The notes under the pieces were generated by a model that worked only from the letters and a program-made list of their open reading frames with translations, did no database searches and was not told the origin of the DNA. From Gnetum montanum (Eukaryota; Streptophyta; Gnetopsida; Gnetales; Gnetaceae), in the NCBI GenBank assembly GCA_015680685.1, contig MNCI01002928.1, positions 55,267 to 119,266 of the forward strand: DNA of 64,000 nt. The letters are read 5' to 3'. The stretch's first letter is position 1, and each line of letters opens with the position of its first letter. The position numbers were made by a program, and so were the translations under genes. Of this stretch, positions 22,201 to 34,084 are shown piece by piece.

Positions 22201-22815
22201 AAAGTCAACCCCGAACGAGGGGAAGTCACAACAGCTCCACTATCCATTAGCATTCGTGTTGGGCAATGCACCATTCGTAGAGTGCATGTTGACGATGGTG
22301 CAGTAGCGAACGTAGTCCTGTACTCCATCATCGACAAGCTAAGCCTGGCAGATGAAATCAGGCCAACCAAAACCACATGTCTAAAATCCTTCAATGGATC
22401 ACATGTCAAGGTCAAGGGTACAATCAACTTAGCCTTTTTAGTAGGAGAGCAATTCCCCACTAGCGCAGATTTCACTATCATAGAGGAGATGCCAAGTTTC
22501 AACATGATTCTAGGCAGGTCTTGGCTAGCTCAACTAAGGGCCATCTCCTCTCCCATCCACCAAGAAATCCACCTTCCATATGAAGGTGGTCAAGTTATCA
22601 TCCATGGTGATAACGTTTCCTCTTCGACTATCCACGACATAAACATGGTGCAAGTTTTGGAAGAAGAGTTTCTTAATGGTACACCTACGACAACCAACGC
22701 AACGCTTAAGGCTAACACACCTGAACGAGTGGTTGATGCTGACAGCCCCTTAGAGGACCCTAAACCTTGCATGCTCCCTAATCTATGCCTAGTTAGGAAG
22801 CAACTGCATGACTAA
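19231..22815 (+). pseudogene. Tat-like gag-protease polyprotein, nine nonsense codons, no frameshift
   Basis: A single frame of 1195 codons starts at ATG 19231 (MESSQVNPVT) and ends at 22815. It is cut by nine stops (near 19581, 19770, 20022, 20223, 20514, 20937, 21028, 21615, 22005) but no indel. Order: Pro/Gln-rich N-terminus; gag core from about 20360 (VSLPQLTKYNGEGDPNAHL, AMSLTGKALDWY, LEDLLHQFVTHFKYN, PTQKFIQRWS); zinc knuckle CHYHQMAGHNTNNC at about 21247-21290; four degenerate PFVIKVP repeats (21430-21670); SLYDLVMTSATHHKALAQML; then the protease with VDDGAVANVV at about 22288-22317 and FNMILGRSWL. The usual D-[ST]-G loop is replaced by DDG. Gag builds the particle; the protease would cut gag and, in a helper setting, the supplied pol. 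Confidence 0.9.
21430..21670 (+). repeat. Degenerate PFVIKVP peptide repeat in element F gag
   Basis: PFVIHVPP, PFVIKVPP, PFVVKAPQ and PFVIKVPQ occur at spacings of about 20-35 codons in a Pro/Ser/Thr-rich linker between knuckle and protease. The related copy at 62370-64000 keeps the pattern (PFIICVPP), so it belongs to the family. Confidence 0.75.
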
Positions 22816-24689
22816 GACTCTCCCTTGGCTGAAAATGTGCTTCATGCTTGCGTACCTTCTGCCTACCCCTCTAACATGCATTTTTAACTTTTGTTTACAT
22901 TGTACTAGCCTATGCGTTTACATTTTTCCTGCTCACTTAGATCACACATGTTGCTTTGTTTACACATTCTTCTACTTAGTTCACATTGTGCATTTGAAAA
23001 ACATAAAACTACAAAAACACATGGCCCAAAAGGCCTTAAACTAGCTTACGGCCCAGAACGGCCTAAAACTATCACTTTTTGCATTGCTTTTTTTTTCATT
23101 CATACATTCTAACTCTATGTATGGTAGGTGTCACTTGATGTTGTTTTCTTCCTAGTTGATTTTTTGCAGGATCTCGCAGGCACGTAGCATGACTATGCAT
23201 GTAGCATCACACTTTACACAAGAAAGGTAAGCATTAGTTCGCTATGACCATAAACTACCACAGAATAGTCCTGGATCATGACTTAAAACTGATACCACAG
23301 AATAGTCCTGGATCATGACTTAAAATTGATACCACATAGACATGTCCGGTATGACACTAAACTGCTACATCCATCCACCATGACATGAAACTAGCATCCA
23401 AAGTCCATTAAGACTATAAACTAGTTTGCCTCTTTACAGTTTGCCATGACTATAAACTAGTAATGCACCATCTGCCACGACGCTAAACTAGCACCGTTCA
23501 AGGGGTTATGATGTGAAACTAACCCACAACAGTCTGCTAAGACTATAAACTGGTGAAATCATCGATGACCGGGCAAAATTTGAAAAGATGTGTCACTGCA
23601 ATTAGTTGTTCATGTTTTGCAAAAACTTGTTGCATGATTCATCTCATGGGCCTTAATGAAGCTAATGCTATTCATGATTCTGTCTACTTTGAAAATTGCA
23701 CATGGTGACTCCATCTCCTTATTTAAAGTGTTTAGTTGACTATTTCATTTGTCATTTTCTTATCTTCTTGGAGTTGTATTTGCAGGATGACACTTCTGAG
23801 GCATTTGTGCATAGATGCACTTCATCATGACGACAAGGTATCACATTTTTCCTGACGCACACGATTGGGTTAATCAATCCATTCATAAGTACATTCCCAA
23901 CTCCTGATACATTCCCTATTCCCCATCATGCTCCGTTATCCTATCCAATTATATCCCCTTGATACATTCTGCTCACCTCAAAAACTCTTGATACACTGTT
24001 GCACACTATGAATCTCTAAGCAGTTGCAACGCAGAACACAGTATATGATGCATAACACAAAATGCAAGTGCTCGAACATAAGCACGACACAAAAAGCAAG
24101 CTCTTTTAAAAAGACCAAGAAAAAAAACAAGAAAATAAAAAGCACAAAAGGTCAAAGAGCAAAATGTACGGAAAAGGTCTTCATGACCCTGTTGACATCA
24201 CAAAGAAAAGACTATTGGCTATTCTCATACAAGCCCTAGGCGAGAAAGTAGTTGCCTTGAAGAAAAAAGTTACACTCATGTCTCAAAGAGACCATGTTAC
24301 ACATCATTGCATGGCTTTTGCTGTTTACAACAAGCCTTGCAAATACTCTATAAGAGTCTTGTTTCTCCAAAGAACGCACCTCCTATGTCTTGGTTCTGAG
24401 TCTATTGAAAACTTGGCTATTGACAAGGACCAATGACATGACTTGTGCCCAATAGAGCATTCCTATCCCACAAATCCCAGCAGCAATCATAGCCCTTAAT
24501 CTCCTAGCTTCCCTAGTTACAACTGATTCCCTTGCATCTTGAACCACATTCCCTCAATCCCATGTACTTTTGAAAATGGTGCGATGACACCCAGCCAAGG
24601 GCCGACGGTTAATATTTGATGCATTGTTGCTCATTGTGTTTTGCACTTCTTAGTTGATGCCTCTCAGGTAGATTCCTCTAGACGTCAAC
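22816..24689 (+). other. 3' non-coding region of element F
   Basis: Between the gag-pro stop and the purine tract. It contains two ggccttaaactagc-type units near 23025-23075, the main tandem array at 23243-23555, and A-rich sequence near 24110-24150. No RT or integrase remnant on either strand. Small frames at 24024-24436 resemble nothing known. Confidence 0.65.
23243..23555 (+). repeat. Tandem array of about ten 30-38-bp units, core atgac-(4)-aaacta
   Basis: Cores such as atgaccataaacta, atgacttaaaactg, aagactataaacta and acgacgctaaacta recur at about 23243, 23279, 23316, 23351, 23382, 23411, 23448, 23478, 23509 and 23540. Two neighbouring 37-bp units, 23257-23293 and 23294-23330, are nearly identical. 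The related element at 61941-62092 carries a homologous array in the same relative position. Confidence 0.8.
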
Positions 24690-24702
24690 AAAGAGGGACC
24701 AA
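24690..24702 (+). promoter_or_regulatory. Polypurine tract of element F
   Basis: aaagagggaccaa directly precedes the 3' LTR. This is the plus-strand primer site. Confidence 0.75.
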
Positions 24703-26340
24703 TGAAACACCACTAATTTTGTCCTAGCACTTTTAGACAAGAATCAAGCTAAGTCATGCTGCTGCCCAACATGAGTATAGCATGACCAAACTTGGAGGCC
24801 TCCAAAACAGCCCTTGATGGCCCACGATTCAACAGGTAAGGTCCCCTCGGGGCCCACAGGCGACTGCACCAACTTCCAGCATCTAGAATCAAAAGTTTCG
24901 AGTTCAAAATGTTTGGTTTTGACTAAGTACACTTTGGTTACTTTTTTAGACGCTGCACAACGTAAGGATTAACGTCACCAACTTCTGGAGCCACAAAATT
25001 GAGTCAAAACAGGCCGAAATCGAGCCTCCAAGGTCCCCAATATCTCCTAGCCTCCAGAAAATCAAGATTTGGGCCTCAAATGTGCCATTTTGACTTGGTG
25101 ACGCTGGGGTTACTTTTTCAGACGCTGCATAGTGCAAGGATCAGCGTCACCAACTTTTAGAGCCCCAAAACTGAGCCAAAATGATTTGATTTCAAGGGTG
25201 CAAGTCATCCTTAGGGTCCACTATTGATAACTATGGGTCCCAGCCTTCAGAAATTCTAGATTTCAACTCAAAATTGCAAGTTTTTGAGGTCACACTACAT
25301 GTCACACTGCAGGTCACGTTGGATGCTAGACAAGCGAGGCGGTGTTAATCCTTGTTGATTTTCCTTTTCAAGAAATCTGTACAATGGCAAGGGAACATGG
25401 AAGCCCATTCAAAATCGGACCGGATATTCAAAAAATATATAGATAATTTTTCAAGCGGGCCAGATCCGGAGCTAATCCTCCTAAAATTTCTTTAAATTTT
25501 TATCACGTAAGGGCTTGTTTTTCTAATTTGTTTGTACTTTCATGGGCTTGAATAACCCACAAATTGTAAAATACATTGAACCTGGTCAAAGAAGGTAAAT
25601 ATCCAACACACATCCAACTTGTGCCAACTATCCATGGGACACATGTCACTAGATCTATTCTCCTCTCGTCTCCCAACCGTTGATTCCATTCTTGAATTTC
25701 CTGCCCAACCCTAGCCCAACCCTATAAATACCCTATCAGTTCACATAAACTGGGGGGCAAAAAAAAAATTGAAGAGGCAAAAATTGGAGAGATTGGAATT
25801 CTAAAGGAGGACAGAACTTTCAATCCTTGGGTGCTTGGCATACTTGATTGTTGGCTTCCAAGTATTTCTCACGTTCATCCAATTTCATCGTCACATCATT
25901 GCATCATATCATCCCAGGGCTAGGCGTTTGACTTGCCATCCATACGTGTGCAACTACGCTTTGACAGGTGCATATTCTTGTTTAAACAATACAATACAGT
26001 TTCATTATTACCTTCCATTTACATTGTTTAGTTCTATTTATGTTTTTTTTTACAAATATAACTTTGTTTATGCTTTATTCATAATTTAGTACACTTTGTT
26101 TACATTTTGTATCGTTGTTTACATTCCGTTTACATCCTGTTTACGATAACCCCAGCGCTAGCCGTAGCTTACGCTCGGGGAAGTCCTTGGTTGATTTGCG
26201 TGCAAACCATCCAAGGCACTCTACCTTCGTTTACTTTTCTAGCTTGCCCTCAGGTGAAGGCAGGGTTAACTGTGGTTGCCAAAAAATCTCTTGGTGTCTG
26301 TTTCCCTTCCAGCCTTACACCGACGATTTAGGTCAGTACA
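24703..26340 (+). mobile_element. 3' LTR of element F
   Basis: TGAAACACC to CAGTACA, closely similar to 17421-19043. Differences include a shortened block near 24920-25060 and a duplicated agcccaaccct near 25710. TATA ctataaatac at about 25722. Confidence 0.9.
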
Positions 26341-26345
26341 AACCA
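26341..26345. repeat. Target-site duplication AACCA, right copy
   Basis: Pairs with 17416-17420. Confidence 0.9.
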
Positions 26346-27089
26346 CACCATGCAAAGAATTATTTTTATTCACTCAGCTTCCTAATATTTGATCAATAGT
26401 AGAATGGCGGAAAACCCTAGAAAAAACATCCAAGCACCCAAGAGAATGGCCAACACACGTGCATTAAATTCCCTTGAAGTCACATCCTTTTCAACCATTG
26501 AGTCCTTCCTTGATTTGAAAAATACCAAGCCACTAATTTATTAAGAAGTTGATTAGAAAAAAGGGGCTGTATAGTTCCAAGCCAAGAGAGACCACAGAGT
26601 TGAATGGATGAATGGACGACATGGACTCATTGCCTGTTTTATCAAAAGAATCATATCATAATATCAGCATCATAATTTAGAGGTAAAAACCAAACATTAT
26701 CAATCACTAGTATATAATTCAATCCACCATCATGAGCACTTATTGTATGACAAATGAAAGTAAATCAACCAATCAAAGAAATAGTAAAAATGGTAACGAT
26801 GGTGTAAAAAAAAAAATTAAATATGAAAGAATGTGTAAAACAAAAATATGTAAAACAAAAATACAAAAAGAACTGAGGGCTTAGAATGGTTGGCATAGGT
26901 GGCCATCTCCCCCACGACTGAGTTGGAAGAGGGAGATCCGAAATAGCGAGTAAGGTTGTTCACTAACAGAGGTAGTATGAGTACTAGCTAATCTAAGCTC
27001 ATGGAAAGGTTTGGTTTGTTGGACGTTGAGTAACAGTTTCTTATTTGGGCTCTCAGGTTTGTATATCATCATGGCCCCTAATGGAAAAG
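26346..27089 (-). other. 3' non-coding module of element C, right part
   Basis: Continues 16064-17415 across the F insertion. ctcccccacgactgag at 26908-26923 matches D (54264) and lies just after the integrase end. An A-rich stretch is at 26790-26880. No gene seen; the frame at 27072-26881 is in non-homologous 3' sequence. Confidence 0.55.
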
Positions 27090-28130
27090 TTGCATGAATG
27101 ACATAAGGTCATTCCCATAGTGTTTGAAATTTGGTACATTGTGGCACATGTGTGGGATTCTAGTAGAGAACCTTATCTCCCAGTTGATATTTAACTTTTC
27201 TAATCCTTAGATCATGACGTTGTTTATTGAAAGCCTTGTGCAATTCGTTAGATGACAGAGTGACCAATTGATTTTCATCTAGCAGGTTAAGGGTCATAAA
27301 CCATTGTTTTTGTGCTAGATCGAGGTCAAGGTTGAGGTCACATGCCATGGAGAGTGTACGAAGCTCAGTTTGAATGGGAAGCATTAGTAATTTACCGTAC
27401 ACTAACTCATAGGAAGAGTAGCCTATAGGGAGTTTCCATGTGAAGCAGTATGCCCAAAGAGCATCATTCAATTTAGTGCTCTAGTCTTGCCTAAACTTGC
27501 TAATGGTTCTTGTCAATATCTTCATAATCTCCCTATTGCTGACTTCAGCTTGACCATTTTCTTAGGGGATGGTATGGTATAGTTAATTTGTACTCAACCC
27601 CTAAGCATTGCATTAATTTTTGGAAAGTCACATTTGTGAAGTATGTACCATTATCTAAAATAAGTGCATGAGGCACACCAAACCTGTTTATGATTTGTTG
27701 TTGAACAAATCGTGTAGCTGTAGATGATTTAAAATCTGTAACAGCAGCTGCTTCTGCCCATTTAGTAAGGTAATCAATGGCAACAATAATATAAGCTTTT
27801 CCATTGGACATTGGTGTAATTGACCCCATAAAATCAATTCCCCAAATGTCGAAGGGTTCTAAAGTTTGAATCCATTGTTACGGTCCCTCCATTCTAGCAG
27901 TCATTCCCCCATCACGTTGACAGTGCTCACAAGATTTGACAAATTGATGGGAATCTCAAAACAATGAAGGCCAATAATATCCTGCAAGCAAGATCTTAAT
28001 GGTTGTTCATCTCCCAGCGTAATGACCCCCCATAAGGACCCTCATGAGCATCTTGGAGAACTCGTAGTTGATCTACATCGGGAACACACCATCAGACCAA
28101 GACATCAGGACATACTTTGTAAAGTTGCCC
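27090..28130 (-). pseudogene. Integrase, element C
   Basis: Integrase joins the LTR-element cDNA to host DNA. Reading from 28130 leftwards: a zinc-binding tail (FVKSCEHCQRDGG, about 27950-27900); then the core with the first catalytic Asp in WGIDFMGS (about 27840), [17 protein letters not shown], the second Asp in LILDNGTYF (about 27660), and the catalytic Glu in [11 protein letters not shown] (about 27560), which is reached only after a one-base frameshift. The C-terminal part includes MNDALWAYCFTWKLP and SYELVYGKLLMLP (27471-27400). At least three stops and the frameshift inactivate it. No chromodomain is visible, in line with Athila. Confidence 0.85.
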
Positions 28131-28399
28131 ATTGATTTTCATAAAATATTTGGCTTAGTGAAGAAATTGTTGTTTCTTTTTGGCATCAAACCTTTGTGGT
28201 GTTTGTTGTGTAAGGAGATAGGTGAGAATGCTACTATACCAATTTGTCTCCATGGTTAATTGATCATTCACTACACTTGCAAAGAGGAGTTCATCTGGGA
28301 AATAATCAAAAATTGGATACTCATCCTCTTTGTTGTCCCATTGCAATCAAGATAAATGATCAGAAACTACATTCTCGGTGCCTTTACGATCGATCATCG

Positions 28400-29800
28400 T
28401 AAGATTAAACTCTTGTAAGATTACAAGCTATTGTATGATGCAAGGGCTCATCATTGGTTTATTCATTAGGAACCTTATTGCACTATGGTCTATGTGTACA
28501 AATACCTTATAGCCTAATACATAGTGCCTAAACTTATTTAGTGCAAACACTACCGCCATTAATTCTTTCTCTGTTGTAGTGTAGTTAAGTTGTGCACTAG
28601 CGATGCTTCTACTTGCACAGTGGATGTAATAAGGACATTTTTGGTCATTTAATTGTATAAGTACAGCTCCTAAGGCAAAGTTGGACATGTCAGTCATTAC
28701 ATGGAATGGCTTGGACTAGTTAGGAGCTTGTAGAATAGGAGTTTTTACTAGCTTCTATTTTAAAGTTGGAAAGAGAGTTTGCATTCCCTGATTCATTCAA
28801 AAGGTATGTCTTTTTTCGTTAATTGAACCAATGGTTTTGCAACCTTTGAAAAGTTCTCAATAAACCTTCTGTAATAGCCAGTGTGTCCAAGGAATGACTA
28901 GATATCTTTTACAGTTTCTGGTTGATGGGTAATTCCTTAGATGACTTTGATCTTTTCAAGGTCTACCTCTATCCCTGTTTTTGAGATTTTATGCCCTAGT
29001 ACGATGCCTTCTTGAACCATTAGGTGGCTTTTTTTCCACTTGATCCTTAAATTGGTTTCTACACATCATTTTAATACTTTCTCTAACTGGTCCAAGGATT
29101 TATCAAATTTTTCTCTGTAGGTGGAGAAGTCATCCATGAAGACTTCCACACCATTTCCTATCTGCTACTAGAATATGCTTAGAACTAATTGTTGAAATGT
29201 TGCAGGGGCATTGCACAAGCCAAACGACATCTATTTATATGCAAATGTTCCCCAAGGGCTGGTGAACGTAGTCTTGGCTTGGTCTTTTGGAGCTATTTGT
29301 ATTTGGTTGTACCCACTATACCCATCTAGAAAACTATGGTAGCCATGCCCTACAATGGTGTGTAAGACTTGGTCAACGAATGGCAACAGAAAGTGGTCCT
29401 TGAATGTTGCCATGTTTAGTAGCCTAAAATTTATGCACACCCTCCATTTACCTCCCTTTTTGGGTACTATAACTAAGGGGCTAACCAATTCGCTATCAGT
29501 AATGGGGTATATGAACCCAGCCTTTAGAAGCTATTCAATTTCTTCCTTAACTACTTGCTTCAGCCTTGGGTTCAATCGCCTCTGCAGTTGTCTTCGAGGC
29601 TTCATGGAGGGGTCAATGTAAATTCTATGTTGCATATCGTAGGATCTATTGTAGTTAATTTGGGATATGACCAAGCGAAGGCTTTCGACCATTTGTTTAT
29701 TACCTTTAGCAGCCTTTCTTTTTGTGACAGAGTGAGCTTAGTGTTAGTAATTACCGATTTTTCATTTTTAAGAAATGTGCATTCCATACCGGTGGGCAAT
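28400..29800 (-). pseudogene. Reverse transcriptase and RNase H, element C
   Basis: From right to left: an N-terminal RT segment (KWSKAFAWSYPKLTTIDP, about 29700), SPLVIVPKKGGKWRVCINFRLLN (29485-29410), DGYSGYNQIQIAPKDQAKTTF, MSFGLCNAPATF (about 29225), the catalytic VFMDDF box (about 29140), [18 protein letters not shown] (about 28890), then RNase H with MTDMSNFALGAVLIQ (28697), TTTEKELMAVVFALNKFRHY and HIDHSAIRFLMNKP. FMDDF plus GYYRRFI mark Ty3/gypsy of the Athila type. About ten stops are scattered through it. Confidence 0.9.
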
Positions 29801-30059
29801 GGTTTTAGCTCAAGGGGCTCTCACTTAAACTTATCCAAGATTTCCAACTTCCCCCAGTTGATATTTTCAATGTCAAAACTTGGAAGTTGGTGATGGACTT
29901 ACTCTAATGTGTCTATGCTATTGATGTAAGCGCAAGTCAAACCGTCAGTTGGTTCCATGCATATAGTTGAACTGCTCTCTTGATCAGCTATTAGCCACTA
30001 GGTGCCTTCTTGTTTTGTGGTTGCTGCATATAGGCATATGTGTATATCAGTCACTTGTG

Positions 30060-30500
30060 CACACTAATTGTATGTAGGCAATGTTAAACATTGCACAAAC
30101 CATGACTTTTGCATGCAATTACACCCTATGTCACTGTATGCGATGCTTGAAACTTTCTTCTTCTTGATCTTTCCAAACATATTTTCCTTCGATATTTCCA
30201 AGGAAAGATCGTGGATTCCTAGGCATGCATCAACTATGCTTAGCCATGCTCTTCCCATTATGATTAGGAAGTCCCCCTTACCGTTGTTCACTTGAATCAC
30301 TAGGAAGTTAGCTAGATACGACCACCCACAAATAGTGGTGACAGTTCCCTCCACTAGTTCCAATGGGACAGTGATGGAGTGGTCAGCCAACTCTAAATGA
30401 ATGTTACTCTTTTTGAGTGGAGGCAAGTTTCAGGCTTTGTACATTTCTTGAAAAATTAAGTTGACACTAGAGCCTGAATCCAAAAGAACTTTGCATGGCT
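30060..30500 (-). pseudogene. Aspartic protease, element C
   Basis: The retropepsin motif DSGSSVNLIFQEMYKA (about 30478-30430) is followed by a stop, then KSNIHLELADHSITVPLELVEG and FLVIQVNNGKGDFLIIMGRAWL, where IIMGRAWL is the conserved second motif. The enzyme would cut the gag-pol polyprotein. The catalytic DSG is intact; one nonsense codon and a worn C-terminus remain. Confidence 0.85.
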
Positions 30501-31199
30501 GATTTCTAGTGATTTGTAGATATATATGAGAGGACTCCTAGGATCAAATAATTTCCTAGGAAGATGGCTAGCTTTTATCCAATCGGTGATGGCATGAGTT
30601 AAAATGATTGTATGCATTGAGCATGGTTTTTGGATTAAAGGGAGCTCCAAAGCTTCAAGTGATAGTGAGGCGGTTGAAGAATCAACCGCTTGTGGTTGCA
30701 AGGGCTTAGTTGGACTGTTGGTTCTAAAGAAAGGTCTTTTCTTCATGCGGTTTCCATAACCAATAGTAGGTTGAGAGTTAACAGCCCTTGTGGCATTGCG
30801 TTGCTGTGATTGGGTAGGGATTTCACCCTGCATAGCTAGAGTAGGTGGTAATGGAGTTATGGGTGGAAGAGGTGCAACCGAATGAGAAGGATGGTATGTT
30901 TGTGGAACATCACCCCTAGGAGAAGGAGTCCTATAATACTCATGGGCTTGATAGTAAGGTTGAGCATTGATGTGACGAGTAGAGTCATGTGGAGAGACTA
31001 GCTATTATACGTAATATCCATATGGGTCAGGTTGCTAGTAAGGATATTGTTACCTTGGTGGTGGCATTCCCCATGATTGTGGGTATTGCCATTGTTGATA
31101 CTGCTTGATTGGTTGTGGTGGAGTTCCACTTGGATAATACGTTCAGGGTTTGTGGAACTATCTTGAGTTAGCTTGAGGATAAGGTAACCTTCGGGGTGT

Positions 31200-33102
31200 T
31201 TGCCTTTTGTTTAATCGTGGGTTCAATGCATACACCCTAGACTCCTGCAGATGTGAGATTATAGGGAAACAACCCTTAGGATGGTCATATTGGCATATCT
31301 TGCATCCACTATCATTGTCTGTAGTTAAATCCACAACCTCTTCGGTAATGGAAACTTTGCCATTACCCTTGTTACATGTATGTTCTATTTCTCTCTTTTT
31401 TCTTTTTTCACAATCACTACCTTGCTCTCTAGACTCCTCTACTACTTTGAGAATAGTTTGAAATCTATCATATAGGGAATCCCATATTTGGTCTACCTTT
31501 TTTGAATAGGAAAAGATTTTCTATTCACCATCTCTTCGAGTGGTGACTCTTCTTTATCCTCACAAAATCTTAATCCTCTCTTTTGGAGAGAAGGAGTCTA
31601 TTATATTCCTCCACACTCTTTCTTTTTCGTAACTCACCTTCTTCTTTAGTAGCTTGCTTCAATAATCTTTGAACTTGATGGGTCCTATGCTCAGATATCT
31701 CCCCTTGGGCATATGTCCCAAGGGTTCTTCATGTTTCATGCCTAAGCCCATCTATAAGATGGCGTAGTTGATCCATTTGCGAATAACCATGGCTAGGACA
31801 ATGATGTAACAGTGCATAATATCACCTCATGGCAGTGTCCAAGGGTTTATATCCTCCTTGTTTCTAGACTTGGATCTACTTTCATAAGTTGGACACTTGG
31901 GACTACATTTGGTACTTATTGTTGAACAATTCTAACATGGTACTCCACCTATGAATGGATTCCAGTTCTAAGGACTAGTACCAACTCTCTGCTTCTTTGA
32001 TTAGCATCCATGGGAACAACTTAAGTTTTTGCCACTCCCTTTCTATGTTTTGTAAAGCACATGCATCATGAAATGCTTGTAGATGATTTTAAGGGTCAGC
32101 GTTGTATCCCCCTTCAAATTGTGGGATATTGTTCATGTCTAATCTCTTAATCCTACTATCTTTTTGGTGCCTTGTTGGGATTCTAACACCCTCAGTTATG
32201 TCTAACATACTTTGAGTAGCAAGTAGGGGTTCATCGTGATCATCCTGTTTGTGGTGTCTATGATGCCCATGTTGTTCCCTACTCTCTCTTCTTTCATGTT
32301 GTGTTTCTCTAGAGTGCCCTCGTCCCTCTTGACTATTTTGTCTACAACTCTCATTTTTCTTACCCTTATCCTCATGGTCTTTTTTCTTATGAATGTGTCC
32401 AGATCCTAAAGGAGAGGGTGAAGGAGGTGATGAAGGTGAAGAAGAAGGAGAACTATCATCATGTCGGTGCTTGCTTTCTTCTCTTTGGTGGTCACTGCCA
32501 CGATCAAAATGTCCACCTTTGTCATGTGTTCGTGTTCCTTTTTCAGACCCTTTATGTTTGTCGGTATTAGAATCCGAGTTATGGATAGTTGAGTAAAAAT
32601 TCTAATACACAACCCCTTGATCGAAGTCAACAGGAGGAACATCATTGTGTGGGCAACTACCTGAGGCAGGTTCACCACCCTCATTTTCTCTTAGGACATG
32701 TGGGACATTTTGTGAAAACTTTCCTTTCATGGATTCATGATGTATCTCCTATTGTAAATCCCTTTGACGTTGTGCCTCCATGGATCAATACTCTCTCGAG
32801 TCATGATCATGCACAACGTACTCTGCCTATAAGTGCTACATGCCAATTCGTGTGAGATCACGAAGAAGCATACCCGGGACTGAATGATCAAGAGGTAACA
32901 CTATGTTACCTTTTAAATCTCGCCAACGTAGTTGTTCATCCTAGTGGAGGATAAAGGTAAAGTCTAGTACATACTCATTGGGATGAACATATACCACATG
33001 AAACTATTGAAGAACTGGTGGATTATCATGTGTACTATGCCTCCGATTGTTTCTTGTATCAAACCTAGGCGATGAAACACTTTTGTACGAAGAAGGAGAC
33101 AT
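31200..33102 (-). pseudogene. Gag, element C
   Basis: Start at ATG 33102-33100, by position after the leader and by analogy with B, D and E. The core at about 32130-31800 reads HLQAFHDACALQNIE, EWQKLKLFPWMLIKEAESWY, RWSTMLELFN and GYSQMDQLRHLIDGL. The zinc knuckle CKICQYDHPKGC lies at about 31302-31267 (C-x2-C-x3-H-x3-C, one residue short of the usual spacing). More than ten stops and several shifts; a Gln/Pro-rich tail runs to about 31000. Confidence 0.8.
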
Positions 33103-33214
33103 GATTGTCTATTCAATGTGCAATGTATTATATATTATTATTTTTCTTTAACCAACCCTAAGGGTTCATTCCAATGATGTGAAGATTTCCTATGTTCTAG
33201 TTAGCGCACAAACA

Positions 33215-33239
33215 ACAAAGCCCCCATCAATGACGCGAA
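33215..33239 (-). promoter_or_regulatory. Primer-binding site, element C (worn)
   Basis: Minus strand ttcgcgtcattgatggggg directly follows the LTR end CTCATCA. It lines up with the tRNA-Asp-type site of B, D and E but differs at several bases. Confidence 0.5.
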
Positions 33240-34079
33240 TGATGAGCGGTGAGGTATCCCTACGCTTAACCATACAAATACAAGCATCCACGCATGATCC
33301 AGTTGAATTCCAAGGACCAAGTTCTTATGCACCTTTGTGGAACAAGAATGGGTTGATCAATCGTTGTCTTCCCAAGCTTACTTGTATGTCACGATTGTAT
33401 GGTTAAGTAAACTTGGGGCATATGATTTTTATACTTTTTATGTGTTTTTATGACTTGCTGCTAATAAGGCAGGAGAGAGAGAACTAGATAAATAATTTAA
33501 TTTAAATACTAATTATATAGGCTTTAATTAATCCTAACACCAGTATCTGTCCTCACTTTCCGTACACATCCTAAACCAGTGCAACACTACTAGGATTACC
33601 AAATGCTAATTGTTACTGGATTATCAAGTGTTACATGCATGCTCAAAGTGATCGTACTGTGTGTGCTTACTTAGGAGAGTTGTAGGGTCAGAGAGAATCA
33701 TTAATTAATTAAGGAAAGCATTAAGAAATAGTAATTAACATTAATTAATCTATTCTAAAAGTTGCAAGGTTTATCACAAAGTTCATCTTTATTGCCATAC
33801 ACAAGGTGTGCTTAGGTAGACAATGCTCGAATAAAGATCCGTTCACTTTATGACTCCTACTGCGGGCATGCAAAAATAATTCTAACTCTAACAGGGATAA
33901 AAGGCAAGAGTTTGGGTAAGCGACTAAGACTAACTATGCAAACCAAGTGCGCCCGCCTCTTATTTATAGGCAATGAGGCAAGACGCGATATCGGGTATTC
34001 AACATCCCATGGTAAGCTTCGATATCACAGACCTGATATTGCGGATGCAATATCACAGCACCGATATTGCGGTTCATCA
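33240..34079 (-). mobile_element. 5' LTR of element C
   Basis: Minus strand TGATGAACCGC (34079) to CTCATCA (33240), 840 bases. U3 has five GATATCG/CAATATCG-type motifs at 34079-33985, then TATA ctataaata near 33962. U3 is thus only about 110 bases. Confidence 0.9.
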
Positions 34080-34084
34080 ATTTT

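Larger units (their letters stand above)
17421..26340 (+). mobile_element. Element F: Tat-like non-autonomous LTR retrotransposon with gag-protease only
   Basis: Two 1.6-kb LTRs (TGAAACACC...GTCAGTACA) enclose 5.7 kb. The order is 5' LTR, PBS, one long gag-protease frame (19231-22815), non-coding with tandem repeats, purine tract, 3' LTR; TSD AACCA. No RT, RNase H or integrase is present in any frame, and the 1.9 kb after the protease is too short for them. The knuckle CHYHQMAGHNTNNC (C-x2-H-x4-H-x4-C) is the form seen in Tat-lineage gag. The layout agrees with plant non-autonomous gag-only LTR elements (TR-GAG type), with a protease added. Confidence 0.9.
15256..34079 (-). mobile_element. 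Element C: Athila-like Ty3/gypsy LTR retrotransposon (contains nested F)
   Basis: Same-strand LTRs at 15256-16063 and 33240-34079 enclose PBS, gag, PR, RT, RNase H and INT in Ty3/gypsy order, interrupted only by element F at 17421-26340. The flanks are gtttt (15251-15255) and atttt (34080-34084), a 4/5 target-site match. Without F the element is about 9.9 kb. The FMDDF RT box and the PBS position after CTCATCA fit Athila. It is inserted in a LINE, same strand, and is the only copy here with all pol domains recognisable. Confidence 0.85.

Noticed and set aside
22071-22505. Antisense frame of 144 codons within F
   Set aside because: It lies on the opposite strand of a well-supported gag-protease frame and has no family features.
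23243-23555. CRISPR-like array
   Set aside because: Units are diverged, spacers are not distinct, and the setting is a plant retrotransposon. It is a degenerate minisatellite.
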